Shown one piece after another: positions 21,968 to 34,480 of a DNA stretch of 64,000 nt. Position numbers and translations under genes: made by a program. The stretch's first letter is position 1. Each line of letters opens with the position of its first letter. The notes under the pieces were generated by a model, which had not been told where the DNA came from, ran no database searches, and worked only from the letters and a program-made list of their open reading frames with translations. The DNA is from Tillus elongatus (taxonomy: Eukaryota > Arthropoda > Insecta > Coleoptera > Cleridae), in assembly GCA_964006375.1 (NCBI GenBank), contig OZ023266.1, positions 66,865,403-66,929,402 on the forward strand. The letters are read 5' to 3'.

Positions 21968-22645
21968 ATTTACCGATTTCAGGGTTCCCGGGTTCCAACT
22001 AAAAACAGCATATCAATTTCCCTGACTTTTCCCTGATATCCCTGACATGCCAAAACCTATTTCCTTGACTTTGATATTCGCAATCTACCCCAAAAATGTG
22101 TAACACACTACTACAGAATACAGTAGCTCTTCGCCTCGTGGCGGAAAACTCACTTCCCGAAATTGACAACATACACAATTTTCCTTACAAATAAACGAAA
22201 ACACTACTTATACAAATATGCACCTATCATTGTGTTTTATTTATTAAACATCAAACGGAAAAAAAGAATTTTTCCTTGGCACGCACAAAAATTCCCTGAC
22301 TCTTGGTCAACTTTCACAAATTTTCCCTGATTTCCCTGACAACATTTTTCCTTGTACAAATTCCCTGACTTTTCCCGACGAGTGGGAACCCTGGATTTTC
22401 ATTAAAGTTGGCACATGTATTTCTTTTGTTAATAGCTTGGCTGAGTTCGTTAGGAAATCCAGTAGGACAAGGTCTTAACAAAAATTATATCAAAAAATAA
22501 CAAAGCTATTCTGATGAAATTTGGTAAAAACATTGCCCTGATAGAGACTTGTGTATACCTTCCTAAACTAAAGTTACTAGCTTAACAGAAAATTGAGTTA
22601 TTAAAATTTTAAGCATTTAATGAATATTCTCGCTTGCTGCGTCTC
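21743..22645 (+). mobile_element. Helentron-like element with a nested TIR element
   Basis: The left end TTAGCGAATTTTTATTTAAA, hairpinned with TAAATTCGCTAATAG, is at 21743; the right end CGCTTGCTGCGTCTCGA is at 22645. A (CATA)n/(TA)n tract lies at 21871-21965. A 414-bp TIR element (21980-22393) interrupts the ACCGATTT-TCATTAAAG internal block. Confidence 0.65.
21980..22393. mobile_element. CAGGG-ended TIR element (hAT-like MITE?)
   Basis: Termini CAGGGTTCCC and GGGAACCCTG are perfect 10-bp inverted repeats, flanked by the 5-bp duplication GATTT (21975-21979, 22394-22398). The interior repeats TCCCTGACTTTTCCCTGA motifs near both ends. There is no ORF. CAGGG termini recall hAT elements, but hAT duplications are 8 bp, so the superfamily is unassigned. 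Joining the flanks restores the Helentron-like consensus, confirming the boundaries. Confidence 0.75.
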
Positions 22646-23225
22646 GAATTTTTATTATTATAGGTACAGAAAACATAACATTTCCGACGCGGAATCCATT
22701 AGTATTTATTTAATAAGCTATGCAAAGCTAAATATATTCTTATTCAGAAATGTGTATCATTACAATTTAAAATTACATTACAATATCAGTGTAAAAAATG
22801 TGCACCTCGAGTGTGAAATTTGGTAAATGTAAACCGATTAATCTGTTACAATTTAACAAATAAATTGGAACAACGGTACACACACATTGTTGAATTAAGC
22901 TGCACAAAACGGGTCAATAGTTACAGTAATTTATCAATTTGACGGCGTATTAAATCGTATGGGAATGAATCTGCATGACAATATAGGCAGATTTCCTCAG
23001 TGACATACTCCCATCAACATATATCTACAGGATGAGTCGGGAGAAACGCACCAAATTTTGGGGTGTAGACGGAACCCTAAATCCGATTTTTTATATTTTT
23101 AAGTTGTAGGGCCATGAAAACCGCACATTATTTTTATCATTTTGTTCTTATAATAAATGTTGAAAAATTAATATCTAGCTCTATGAGTAACGTTGTTTAC
23201 GCCTAAAAATAAGTGGAAAAATCTC
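22646..23225. other. AT-rich stretch, nothing recognised
   Basis: No supported feature. Confidence 0.35.
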
Positions 23226-23965
<740 letters not shown>

Positions 23966-24264
23966 GTAAGAACATACATTATCATATTTGCTATAGGAAG
24001 AGTAACGTAATCGTGGAGTAGAGTAGGCAATAAACACTATATTTCGCCTGGGCTTCTCTGCTTTAAATTTAAATTCCTTAAATTTAATGTTTTGGAATTT
24101 TTCGGTCTCCTAACCGAAAATAACTTTTCTTTGGTCTATGAAATTAAATAAATTGTGTTATAGAAACATGTTTTGTCTTATATGGGTCATCTAGAGCAGT
24201 ACGGTCAGAAGCTATCACCAAACTGGCGACTATCTAGCGTACAAGTCTGTGTTATTATTTTTGT

Positions 24265-25140
24265 GTTTTTTAAAGTTTATTCTGCTTCCTGCTTAATGCT
24301 TATAACTCGACTTCCCCTAAATCTAGAAACTTGAAATTTATTCTAAATAACTTTCACATTCTCGGAAATACAACAATTTTCCGTGGGAAAACTCTACTTT
24401 TTCTAGAGATGGAAGCTTGAAATCTAGTATATATTACAGTCTCTATAAGAACGTCGTGTGGACGAAATTTCATTTATATACCTTTGTTATTTTCGAAGAC
24501 ATAAACATTTTCCCAATAAACTGGTTCGATTTTTATGGCTAATGAACTTATACACGCTATTTACAAAGGGACATATTATGTGCAGATTCATAAAAATTGG
24601 CCAATTTTATTTTTTAGTTATCGCATGTCGCATGTATATGATATATAATGCGGAATAGCATTTCTGCCCGGTTATGACGGTTATAGGCTTCCACGTACAC
24701 ACAATACAGCAAGAAATAAACTGAAAAAAAAACTAGCCATAAAAAAAACACTCCCACGACGGGCATTGATTCACAGCCCGGTCGGGAATTGCGGTATGAT
24801 GTATAACAGGAGACTTAGCCCGATTTAGTCCTAGTTAGGACTCAGAATGTCATGCCTGTGCTCCAACAAGTCGCCCTTAAGGCAGGAATTGTCATATTAC
24901 GCAATGAAGAATAGCGCTGAGTGCCATCTCTGCTTTTGTGACGGTTCTAGGCTTCCACAGTAGCTTCTACGTACACACAGTACAGCGAGAAGGAAGCTGT
25001 GTGGAGAAACTACAAAGTAAAAAATATTAAAAATGGATGTTTGGGGTCCCTAATTCCTACTCATTTGATGAAAGTTTTTTGAGGCTCTAAAGTCGCGATC
25101 TTCTATGTGGCAATTTTTTTTCTACGAAAATTCATTTTAA
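24265..25140 (-). repeat. Helentron-like fragments and a local duplication
   Basis: About 24265-24625 and 25035-25140 carry decayed family blocks (GGCTAATGAACTTATAC; TTTTCTACGAAAATTCA). Between them GACGGTT-TAGGCTTCCAC...GTACACACA-TACAGC occurs twice (about 24675 and 24935), a direct duplication about 265 bp apart. Confidence 0.5.
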
Positions 25141-25269
25141 AAGGTAATAAATTGAAAAAAGGGCATTTTCACATTTGTTGTTCAAATTTTTACGTACATT
25201 TTAACAAATTGGGCTACATTTAACCAAGAATAACTTAGCAACGCCTTAAGTGATACGGTTATGTGTTAA

Positions 25270-25690
25270 AATTGACTGCATTCTGCCTCTTGTCAAGATT
25301 TATATTTTCTAATATGTGTACCTACAGACAGGTGGCAACAATTCTGTTAATCATAGTGAAAATTAGAATACGAAGCAAAGTTGAAAATTACCTGGCTGAA
25401 GATCAGTTTGGATTTAGACACGACAACGGAAGAAAAGACGTGCAATAAGAATAAAGGTATCTTTATTGCTTTTGTAGACCTCAAAAATGCATTTGATAAT
25501 GTGGAATGGAAAATGAAGTTTTAAATAACGAAGGGAGCTGTTTTGGGATTGGATTCCCAATCTATACAAAATTCGAAGCATCATACTAGAAATTAGCAAT
25601 GTGAAAGCTCTACGACGCCAGTAACTAGAATGTATTTTGCATTTTATGCATTCAAGGAACAACATTCGAAGTGACATGAACGAATGAGAC
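25270..25690 (+). pseudogene. Non-LTR reverse transcriptase fragment
   Basis: KIRIRSKVENYLAEDQFGFR (the QFGFR-x-G block) is followed, after a stop, by GIFIAFVDLKNAFDNVEW (motif A with the catalytic Asp). Typical of LINE ORF2 RTs. Stops and frame changes follow; motif C is absent. Confidence 0.65.
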
Positions 25691-25919
25691 ATGCTTGAAA
25701 TAAAGAAGACGCTATATTTACGCGCATGTGACATGCGCTGCGTTTACTGGCGGTTTCATTTAATATACCAAACGACAGCCGTAGTAGAAAAATATTTACG
25801 TGAAAGGAATTCAGATAGTATATATGAAATCAAAATAACAATGAATCTGCTAGTGACGGAATTTTACAAATATATAATTTCCAGGTCTACTGAATAATTT
25901 CCATAACATTTGAGCAAAT

Positions 25920-26008
25920 TCATAAATGTCCCCATTTCCCTGACATTTTAGGGGGTAATTCGAATTCCCTAATTTTCCCGGTTTTCCAGGTCGCTGGGTA
26001 CCCTGTGT
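25920..26008. repeat. Partial copy of the CAGGG-type TIR element
   Basis: CCCCATTTCCCTGACATTTT...CCCGGTTTTCCAGG...CTGGGTACCCTG resembles the right end of 21980-22393, with GGGTACCCTG for GGGAACCCTG. The left end is missing. Confidence 0.5.
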
Positions 26009-26399
26009 GAAGAAAAAAATACCTTTACAGCAATGCGTTAGTTGCTCTTTCCCGTGAGCAAAATTATCCGATAATCACTTTAATAAAATCTTATAATTAA
26101 AAACTAAGCAGACTTGAGTCACAGAATAAAAAATAAAAAAATGGCGATGTCACCTCTGCACTAAACGAAAATGTCAATGACATGTACGCAAATTTTTATT
26201 GACTTGGAAAATTCAATAAAATAATACGCCACTGAGTGTCGCCTGTCGCTAAGACAGTTTTGTATTTTTTAATAGAACCTTAGAACCCTTAATACATATG
26301 TTATGATCTAAAAGCAATTGTCGAAAACCAATTCTTAATTAACAATTCTTAATTAACAAATACAAAACTATCAATCTACATAAGCTGTTTTGTCACCGA

Positions 26400-27320
26400 T
26401 TATTCTGTGAGGCAAGCCTATAGTTAGTTTTAACTATAAAACAGCATTCGATTTAATACCACAATAATTTAGATCACTGAATTCAGTAACACATAGGTAA
26501 GTAAGAAAATCTAAGAAATGTGTTTTCTTGCATTGTTTTCACATGCACATTCAAGCATCAGTGCCAAATGCTATGATGAGTCTCTGGGTTTTATCCTTAT
26601 TAGTCATAAAAATGCCATAGATAGGGTTCATAGACGATACCTAACATATATTTACTACACGTTGCATAATGTCTATTAATCACGAACCACACCTTACTAG
26701 CAATTTTTCTAACAGATTTCACTTGCATTCGCTGGAAGGAGTTGGGTCTCTGATAAGTTTTCTTCAAAAACTGTCGTCCAACAAGACTGATTTAGCTGAG
26801 CTGCTTTCACAGATTAATTTGAGAATACAGCCTGTGTTTACTAGGAATAGTAACTATTTTAGTTTGACCACAGAGAACAGACATTATGCTAAAACCGTCC
26901 ATAATATATCAAATGTGCAAATTTGCTAAGCAATCCTGCCTTGTTAATAGTGACGACAACAGTCGAGTTCACCAGGCGCCAGCAACTGAATTGTTATGTC
27001 AAAAAAGTGACATTATGTTGAGAAATGTCAACTTTTTTGACATAACAATTTAGCTGCTGACAGCGGCCGGCGCCTGGTGAACTCGGCCATTCTGTGTGAT
27101 AGTGCATCTGAGGTGTCCCCATATGTAATGGGGAATGTTGATCTCTTCTTCACCATGTAATTTTTACTGAGTTTGTTGCTTTTGCTGATAATTGTTTGTT
27201 AGTTTATAGTTTGTCACCATCAACTGTATTTCTGTTTTATCTTTAGTGTTTGTATTATTTATAAGCTGTGTATTGTTTGGATTTTTCTATTGGGTTCTAA
27301 TTAGTTAAATAAATAAGTAA
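26400..27320 (+). pseudogene. Non-LTR retrotransposon C-terminal and 3' fragment
   Basis: A short TAFDLIP motif-A relic (26440) precedes DRVHRRYLTYIYYT and RFHLHSLEGVGSLISFLQKL, then NKTDLAELLSQINLR. This is the post-RT region (R-FL-Y...SLE-RR...) of Jockey/CR1-group elements. The RT core between is deleted. The 3' UTR ends near 27320 in AATTAGTTAAATAAATAAG. A hairpin MITE sits in the 3' UTR. Confidence 0.55.
26964..27085. mobile_element. 122-bp palindromic hairpin MITE
   Basis: Perfect 17-bp ends CGAGTTCACCAGGCGCC (26964-26980) and their inverse (27069-27085), plus an inner perfect 19-bp pair ATTGTTATGTCAAAAAAGT (26989-27007) and its inverse (27032-27050). Loop about 24 nt. No duplication is obvious at the flanks. 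Confidence 0.8.
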
Positions 27321-28423
27321 AAGGGGCCTAAATGAACATGGCAAATAATCGAAAAGGGTAATATAATTTCGTTACATTTCTAATAGTTTTTCAATTTGAT
27401 CATCTGTCTATCCACAAAAATCCAATGAAAAAGTGTCATCTCTGTATACAAACGCCAGTATATAATTTATTGATTTCTTTAGGTTCGAAAATTTTTTTAG
27501 TATAAAATTGGACAAACAGGCCGCTTGTAAATAAAAGGACACGTCGGAAAACTACTTTCTGATGTATAGGTAGGTATCTCAACCTCCAAAATCGATTTAT
27601 GCACTTGATTTTTTTAAATTATTATATTATTTAAAGGTCAGATGTAGGTATTCAACTGCTGACAAGTTTGACATGCCTGGCCATCTTAAACAGGGTTAAA
27701 TGTGGGTAGTGGATAGGTATATGGCATACCTAACATTGTGATTTTCACAATGAAAATCAACATTCGATATTTCATTCATAATTTAACTAGGTAGGTAGCT
27801 GTTACACCCACTTTATTATTGGCAGGGAATTTTACAACACACGTTACACAAATCTTACTTCTACTACAAATACCTAATACATGTGGGTCATGTTACAACT
27901 TATTAGATACAAGATAAAGCAATACAATTACAATTCATGAACATATACTTTACAAGAAATAAGTAAGCGATACGAATTTTCAAACCAGTCTTGCAACTAT
28001 TAAAAAAGTCTCTTCAATAAACGAAACCATCTGTGTAATTAACATGCAAAATTACTAGTGTGTTGCAATAATCTTGCAACAAACTTAAATTGTGAGACCG
28101 AAAAGGCCAACACCTTCGTCGAAATACCGGCGACACAAATATTCTAGACGTTGTATAATATTCTTGCCAGACGAAATTCTATTAAAAGTGAGAGTTGGTG
28201 AATAGAAAACATAAAAAATTCACAGAAACCGGTTATTAACATTGAACAAATATGCTATAACCATAAAGACATTCAAAGATTCTCATTTTGTAACACTCGA
28301 GTGACTCACAGCCATCAGCCAACTAGATCATGTGTGATGTGTGTGTGTGAATATAATTGCCGTAATTACAGATAAACCGTAATATAAATAACTTATAAAC
28401 AATAAAACCGTATCAGAGGCGAC
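27321..28423. other. AT-rich stretch, nothing recognised
   Basis: No coding or repeat signal. Confidence 0.4.
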
Positions 28424-28930
28424 TTGACTTTTAGAATTGCATCAAAAGAATTGTTTCTTTACAGAACAAAATCACTTTTGTTACGGGAATGTTTTAAACA
28501 CATCCTAAATCGTTACACAAAAGAACACCTTGCCAAAATCACTGTATTAAAAATAGAATTGATGAACTCGCACACAATTTCAAGTCGTGTATACAAAACT
28601 TCAAAATATTGGGAAACCGCTTTCTTACACCCTTATAATATGCTCGCCATTTTCTCTATCGTCAAACAGCTGACTCCAAGAAAAAGAATTCAATATCACA
28701 TTATAATAACATTCACATTTCTTCAAAGATGGACTGGGGAGTCACAGCACTGTTCGGCATGCAAGAAACTTACAAATTCGTATGATAAAAAGCAAAGTCG
28801 TAGAAAATGTGGTAATGAATTAATTTACTTAGATTATACATTAATAGACATACCTTTTGGTCTTCACGAAAGCAATAAAATTATCACAGAAATCTGTAAA
28901 TACACTTATAAAATAATCGAGGCACTTTAG
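28424..28930 (+). CDS. Unrecognised 168-codon open frame
   Basis: The frame is open for 168 codons in AT-rich DNA, longer than expected by chance. It opens at a TTG; the first ATG gives about 122 residues starting MNSHTISSRVYKTSK. Contains basic stretches and a CSACKK-18-KCGN arrangement that could be a zinc-binding pair, but I recognise no family. No transposon ends are visible around it. It could be an exon, an old transposase scrap or chance. Confidence 0.2.
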   Translation: MTFRIASKELFLYRTKSLLLRECFKHILNRYTKEHLAKITVLKIELMNSHTISSRVYKTSKYWETAFLHPYNMLAIFSIVKQLTPRKRIQYHIIITFTFLQRWTGESQHCSACKKLTNSYDKKQSRRKCGNELIYLDYTLIDIPFGLHESNKIITEICKYTYKIIEAL

Positions 28931-29549
28931 AACATAAGAAGAACGTCAAAAACTATCGAGAAGCCGGTGCGAGACTGAAGGTGATCGGCGCTCAGTTGCC
29001 GATTCTAGCGTCAGCTAGCGGTGGATATCGCCACTAGAAGCGGCGAATTATTCGATTTGATCCTGTTGGCGCGCTTGGAACGTCCTAAACGTTGACATGT
29101 TGACAATTTTATTTTCGGGTTTTCTGATTTAGTGTTTCCGTGAGATAATCAGATCAGATATCTTTCATCAATTGCAATAATTAGAAATGTACAATAATAA
29201 CAGATCTATATTACTGTTAATATAATAAATGACCTGTTCTATAGGAAATAATGAAATAGATGTTTGTGTACCTAATTTAAACTACAAGGGTATTATAAAA
29301 TTATAAAACATATTTTTGAGGTTATAAATGGACCTTACAAAAAATACAAAGCTTATACAAAGCTACTTGTTTTATTCTTTTAGCCAATTTTCATACAAAT
29401 AATTGGTTATTTAAAAGATCATAGCGTTCAACTTTTAGTAAGTCCGAATTGGATCCTCACCTTCAAGGTCAGGTTTAATTTTTAGTCCCAGTGAGAACCT
29501 AAAAAATAGTTTGCTATTTCTGGTCAAACCAGGCCGTTTTTTGTGAAAA
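28931..29549. other. Locally GC-richer patch then AT-rich DNA
   Basis: About 28955-29095 is GC-richer than its surroundings and contains CTAGCGGTGGATATCGCCAC with near-palindromic symmetry. Not a recognised gene. Confidence 0.25.
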
Positions 29550-29765
29550 TAACTCGGCTGAGTTTGCTGGCGGAATCAACCTAACGAGTTTTCCCGGTAA
29601 ATTCAAATTTTCTTAGGAAACATTTTTGTATCTCCAAAAATAATAAAGTTATGTTGATAAAATTTGGTATGCATTTTTCCCCTATAAATACTTTGTCATT
29701 TACTTAAACTGAGATTTAAAAGTTTAGTGAAAATTCGCTACTATAATGCACTATAATACTTTTTC
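29550..29765 (+). repeat. Helentron-like right-end fragment
   Basis: Blocks AACGAGTTTTCCCGGTAAAT and TAGTGAAAATTCGCTACTAT followed by a decayed terminus (AATGCACTATAATAC). Confidence 0.5.
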
Positions 29766-31293
29766 ATGTTGTTTTCTTTTACTTGTTGACCGTTGGTCGT
29801 TAGAGGATAAGGTTTCCAATCTTCTTTTTTTTTACACACAGACAACTTTTTATACGCTCGCACAGTAACTAAACCTCACTGACTTTTTGGCTTACGCTTT
29901 ATCAAAATATATTGCAAGGGCTACTGAAATTATAACAAAACCAGGACGTACTTTTTTGATAAAAAAGAAATGTACATCAATAAGTATAAGTAATAAATAC
30001 CTAGGAGTTGCTATACTAGAAATTCTTATGTTTTATTGCTATGGTTAAAGATGGTTTATAAAAACGATCAGATAGTAGCAAATACAACCTGATCTCTGAT
30101 CGTACCCACATTAAAAACGTGATAAAAACATCCCAGCCATCGATAAAAACTCATAAGTAACAGGTTCTGTGGCCTTTAAAATGCAACGTTTTCAATTGAT
30201 AAGCACAACTATGTCTAAGAAAAATCAATTGTAAAATCTTGTAGGAGTTTAAACTCTTGAAATTTGTATCGAAAATACTGACTGGTCATAACTATCGTGA
30301 CGTCACTTATTCGTGCGGCAGACAGTAATTCTAGCTCTGATCGTTACAATAATATACTTGGTCACGTCAAAACAAAACATCCCTTCATTTGGAAAGTATC
30401 TTTTCTATGCAGATTGCCCAATTTTTGACATTTATATATTACAATAAAAAAACATCAGTGTCGAATCGAAAATATCCATCTTTTTTAAATGGATCAAAAA
30501 TTCAAAAATAATTTGTAAAGTATCTTACTGATAACATCTTACAAATTGACATTTATGCACATAAATTACGTCATGACGATGAAACCGTTTTTGAGGTGTG
30601 CTGTTTCAACATATCCTTTCGTCATTTTTACATTTATGTATAAAAAAATCCGTTTTCGATCATATTCGCTAAGTTTTTCCTTCCAGGATTCCTCGATAGC
30701 TGTGTCCAGAGCTATTAAATACATAAGCAATTTGAAATATATGCATGTGCTCCATCTTTTAGTTCTTATCGTGTTGCAGAAATCTGTCACAAGTCAAAAT
30801 TTGAAAAGTAATCACCACAGCTTGTGCGCTGACAATGCCATTATCCCCCACTGTAATACTTTAAAAAGTCTTAATACTAAAAGCAATTGAACTGGAGATT
30901 GATTAATTCCCAATCTGCATTTGGCATATTGGTACTTCTTTTAGTCCCTACTCAAACAGGTGTAAGTCCCGTGATTTATATTATTCCTTTCATTAGCAAC
31001 TTTATCAGCAAATTAGTTCAGGTTATTCTCTTTTTATTTGCCCAAATACATAACAAAACATATCTACAAAGAGGTTATATTCTTCTTGTTGTAACCAGAC
31101 TAGAATAGTGTTCTCTTTTTTTGTTCCAAAAATTAATAAAACATTAATAACTTTCTGTTGCGAAATTAAAAACAATGGCGATATTATAAGAGTTCAAACT
31201 TACGCCTCTCAAAATCGGTTAAAGCATCGTGGTGTCATTTATCCGTATTAATACGAGTATGAGTGAGGTTATGGATGGTAACAGATGTCAACA

Positions 31294-31364
<71 letters not shown>

Positions 31365-32156
31365 TTTAGATTAACTTAAAGAAGAAGAACAAATTGTAGT
31401 TATATTTTCAAGTATTTCAGTAGTCAAGATTTTGAGCTGCAACATTATCGAAAATGTCTTCAGTTTGTGCTCACCACGGAAACGCAAGCTTTATTGCATA
31501 GCATGGTATATTTTGTCCATGATATGGTATATTTTGTCTATAAATGGTAGAATCTGCCACACAAATACGCTCTCGCTTGATGGTATAATTTTTCTATAAA
31601 TAGTACAACCTCTGCCGCAAAAATACGCTTTCGCTTGTATATGCGAGACACAATTTAGTTGCAGATGTGCCTATGACAGCCAAAAACTTTCTGCAGCTGT
31701 CACTACCGATTTTTTTAATTTTAATTTTAGCTTCCCAATAATACTCGTGTTTCACCAATACTTCTAGCCATTCCCGTTTTTTTTTCAGCCTCCATTTTGG
31801 CATATTCTTCCTAATCCACTAATTATTGCATAAAATTCAACCTTAAACCACTACAGCGAATTTTTATATTGCTGCACATTATATAATTACTATCTATCTA
31901 TCTATTTTAGTGTTTTTCGCCTGCGGACTTGCTGTTCATAATAATCCCAAGTACCGATGCTCTAATATTACACCGATTTATGGAAAACTCCGCCTAACAA
32001 TATAATACTATATTTTGAAAAAAAAAAAAGAATAAATTAAATGTCACATTTCAGTAATTTGTCGCTTTGGCTTTTATAAAAACATAACATATTTCGTAGA
32101 ATAAAAGCAACAAAGAGCCAAGTACGCCACATAAAAATAAGACTATACGAAAAGTT
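29766..32156. other. Long AT-rich stretch with one (TA)n tract
   Basis: Only a (TA)n run at 31298-31361 and short open frames. One (30741-30890, plus) is described under findings. No recognised transposon or exon. Confidence 0.35.
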
Positions 32157-32245
32157 TTGTTGCAGAGTTACGGAGGAGCTGTTTTCCGTAGAAAAAATTT
32201 ACTAATGAGATCGCGACTTTTGAATTTTTTTATAGTATTCTTGCA
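32157..32245 (+). repeat. Helentron-like left-end fragment
   Basis: TTTTCCGTAGAAAAAATTTA, CTAATGAGATCGCGACTTTT and GAATTTTTT match the left terminus. Confidence 0.55.
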
Positions 32246-32854
32246 GTCAGAGCTAAAACAACCCTTCGTAGTGATAAGTAGCATCACAATAATCTCGTTC
32301 TTTTATTTAAAACTTAAAAATATTATAAGCTCTTTATTTATAAACTGATTTGTACATTTTTGTTTAAAGCTACATAGAAGGCATGCTTAAAGATAAAACA
32401 TTTAAACGTGTTTTTCATTGCGGCCTACAAAGAAGAAAGTAGTAAAGTAAGTTTTTGTCAATGTTGATATAGTGCCAATTAGTCAAACAGGTGGAAAGAA
32501 AAAAATTACACAATCGAGCAAAAATATTTTTTTCCGATCAATTACACATGTATTTTCATTTGACAAACACATATGTGAATGCTTTCCTTTTTGTTATCAT
32601 TAAAGTATATTTCCTAAGCATATACTTCGTAACTCACTCAGCTGTTCCCTGCTGCTGCGAAACAGATTATATGGCTGCTATGAAACTGCTTAGATGTAGC
32701 AATAAAAAGCTAAGTAAGCTGAGAATTAGTAGAGAAGCACTAGATATTAAAAAACACTGTGAAGCTAGAGGGAAATACCTTACGGTTGGATTTAGTATGA
32801 CCAAGTTTTAGAAAGTTTTGGCAACCATAATCAATCAATTTATTATATTATGAT
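32246..32854. other. Stretch with nothing recognised
   Basis: A 106-codon plus frame (32491-32811) has no recognisable domain. Confidence 0.25.
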
Positions 32855-32905
32855 GCTAAGTACACCCTGGAGAACCCAATTCACCACAACACATTTTTAA
32901 GACTT

Positions 32906-32940
32906 GACGATCGTTTCGCTAACGTTAGCGTTATGATGAA
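32906..32940 (-). ncRNA. Degenerate hammerhead motif
   Basis: The minus strand has stem II CGCTAAC/GTTAGCG with no loop between its halves, then GAAACGATCGTC. The CUGAUGA block is mutated. Likely inactive. Confidence 0.35.
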
Positions 32941-33020
32941 TAGATCATTCCCTTGGTTGACGCTGACTTGACGATCGTTTCGCTGACAACGCTGGAGTTA
33001 GGATGAAGAGATTATTCAAA

Positions 33021-33058
33021 CCTTTGATGACGCTAACATTGTTAGCGAAACGATTGTC
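33021..33058 (+). ncRNA. Hammerhead ribozyme motif in PLE terminal repeat
   Basis: TGATGA (33025-33030), a perfect 7-bp stem II CGCTAAC/GTTAGCG with ATT loop, GAAAC, then a short stem III and GTC (33056-33058). The core C before UGAUGA is U. Confidence 0.55.
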
Positions 33059-33150
33059 AGGTCTTAAAAATGTATTGTGGTGAATTGGATTCTTCAAAGT
33101 GTACTTATTAGTGCTCATCACAGGTTACAGTCTTCACTTAGTATATTAGG

Positions 33151-34036
33151 ATTCATTATATGTAAATAAAGCAAAGCAAGTTTCAAATTTTCAACAAAAA
33201 AAAAACTATTCAACCTACTGTGTAAACATCAAATTTATTTTGAGATAAAATGCCTAAGCCGGCAACGCTGTTATCTCGTGGGCTTCTGCCGTGCCTGTGT
33301 CGATTCGGGTAGCGCATGCCTCGCCCCGGTTCTAGAAAACAAGGTACACGACGGCACGCGAAATAAAATTACCAGGAACACACACATCCATACGAAATTA
33401 CACTTCCACAACAAGAGCAATGCAATAATTCTACATTCTCTTCTTTGTGTTATTTCAGACTACATTTCTTCACAACTGTATCTATTATTTATTGTACCTA
33501 ATTAAATTATATTCATATATCTTCTCATATCTACAAGCGTATCGTGCCTTTATCCTGGGTTTGCAGTAATATAATTTGGCTATATTAGATGACTAGAATT
33601 TAAATTTGAAAGAGCGGATCAACATAGATATCTACATTACCGACGTTGGCATCGGATACTTCCTGGAAAACAGATGTTTTCAAACAAAAGGCTAAAGACG
33701 GGCATGATTTGAGTCTTATTTTTAATTTTGCTACAATTATATATCTTACATAAAAGCATACGCTTGTATACATACAGATATCATAAAGTAGTGGACAAAA
33801 TTCAAAATAAGGGCTTATCATAAAAATAACCTCAAATAGGCATGAGTTATTAAATAAAAAATGTTTATTTGAAAATAATTAGGTATGATGGCATATCTAT
33901 CCCTTGTAATGATGACTCAGTGCCATTATGTCACTATTTTTTAAATGGAAACGTATGTATTTGTTTACGTCATTGAAATCAGTGTCTGTCAAGGATTACA
34001 AGCCACTTGTTTAAAAAAAAAACAATTATTATAAAA
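33151..34036. other. Stretch with a small GC-richer patch
   Basis: About 33250-33370 is GC-richer than its flanks (GCCGTGCCTGTGTCGATTCG) but has no sustained open frame or recognised repeat. Confidence 0.3.
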
Positions 34037-34123
34037 ACCATAGAGAGGTATCGATGGTGAGAAATTTCTTCAAATGAGCGCGAATTAGGGCCTCTGGAAC
34101 CCATTTCCATGGTCAGTTAAAAT

Positions 34124-34200
<77 letters not shown>

Positions 34201-34480
34201 ACCGATAACTAAAATTAAAAAATACTTCACTGACCTGACCTGACCAAATTTGGGAATCACCTTTATTTTGCTAATGGCTTGGATGAGTTCGTTCATCAAA
34301 TCTTAACGCCCAATTTTTCTTAATAAAAAATGAAATATATAATATAATATATATAAAATTGTCCAAGTGATTGAAACAAAAATTTGCAACTTAAAAGAAC
34401 ATAGACAGACGTGGTTGTGTACCAATTTTCAAGTCGTTTGATCAAAGGAAAATAAAGTTATTTGAAATTAATAATAAAAT
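34037..34480 (+). repeat. Helentron-like element, second subfamily
   Basis: GAGGTATCGATGGTGAGAAA...GAGCGCGAATTAGGGCCTCT, a (TA)n tract (34126-34196), CCGATAACT and GGCTTGGATGAGTTCGTT, then a distinct 3' part with GTGATTGAAACAAAAATTTG. The same 3' part follows the 55.2-kb copy. Confidence 0.55.

Larger units (their letters stand above)
32855..33150. mobile_element. Inverted pair of PLE terminal repeats
   Basis: The left half carries the PLE end on the minus strand (GTACACC...GGAGAACCCAATTCACC, CTTGACGATCGTTTCGC). The right half carries it on the plus strand (GTTAGCGAAACGATTGTCAG ... TGTACTTATTAGTGCTCATC). The two face each other with no ORF between. A third degenerate inverted core lies at about 32968-33005. 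PLE insertions often carry inverted terminal-repeat fragments. Confidence 0.65.

Noticed and set aside
33250..33370. Host exon in a GC-richer patch
   Set aside because: All frames are short and no convincing splice pair or homology is visible, despite an AAG-GTAC junction.
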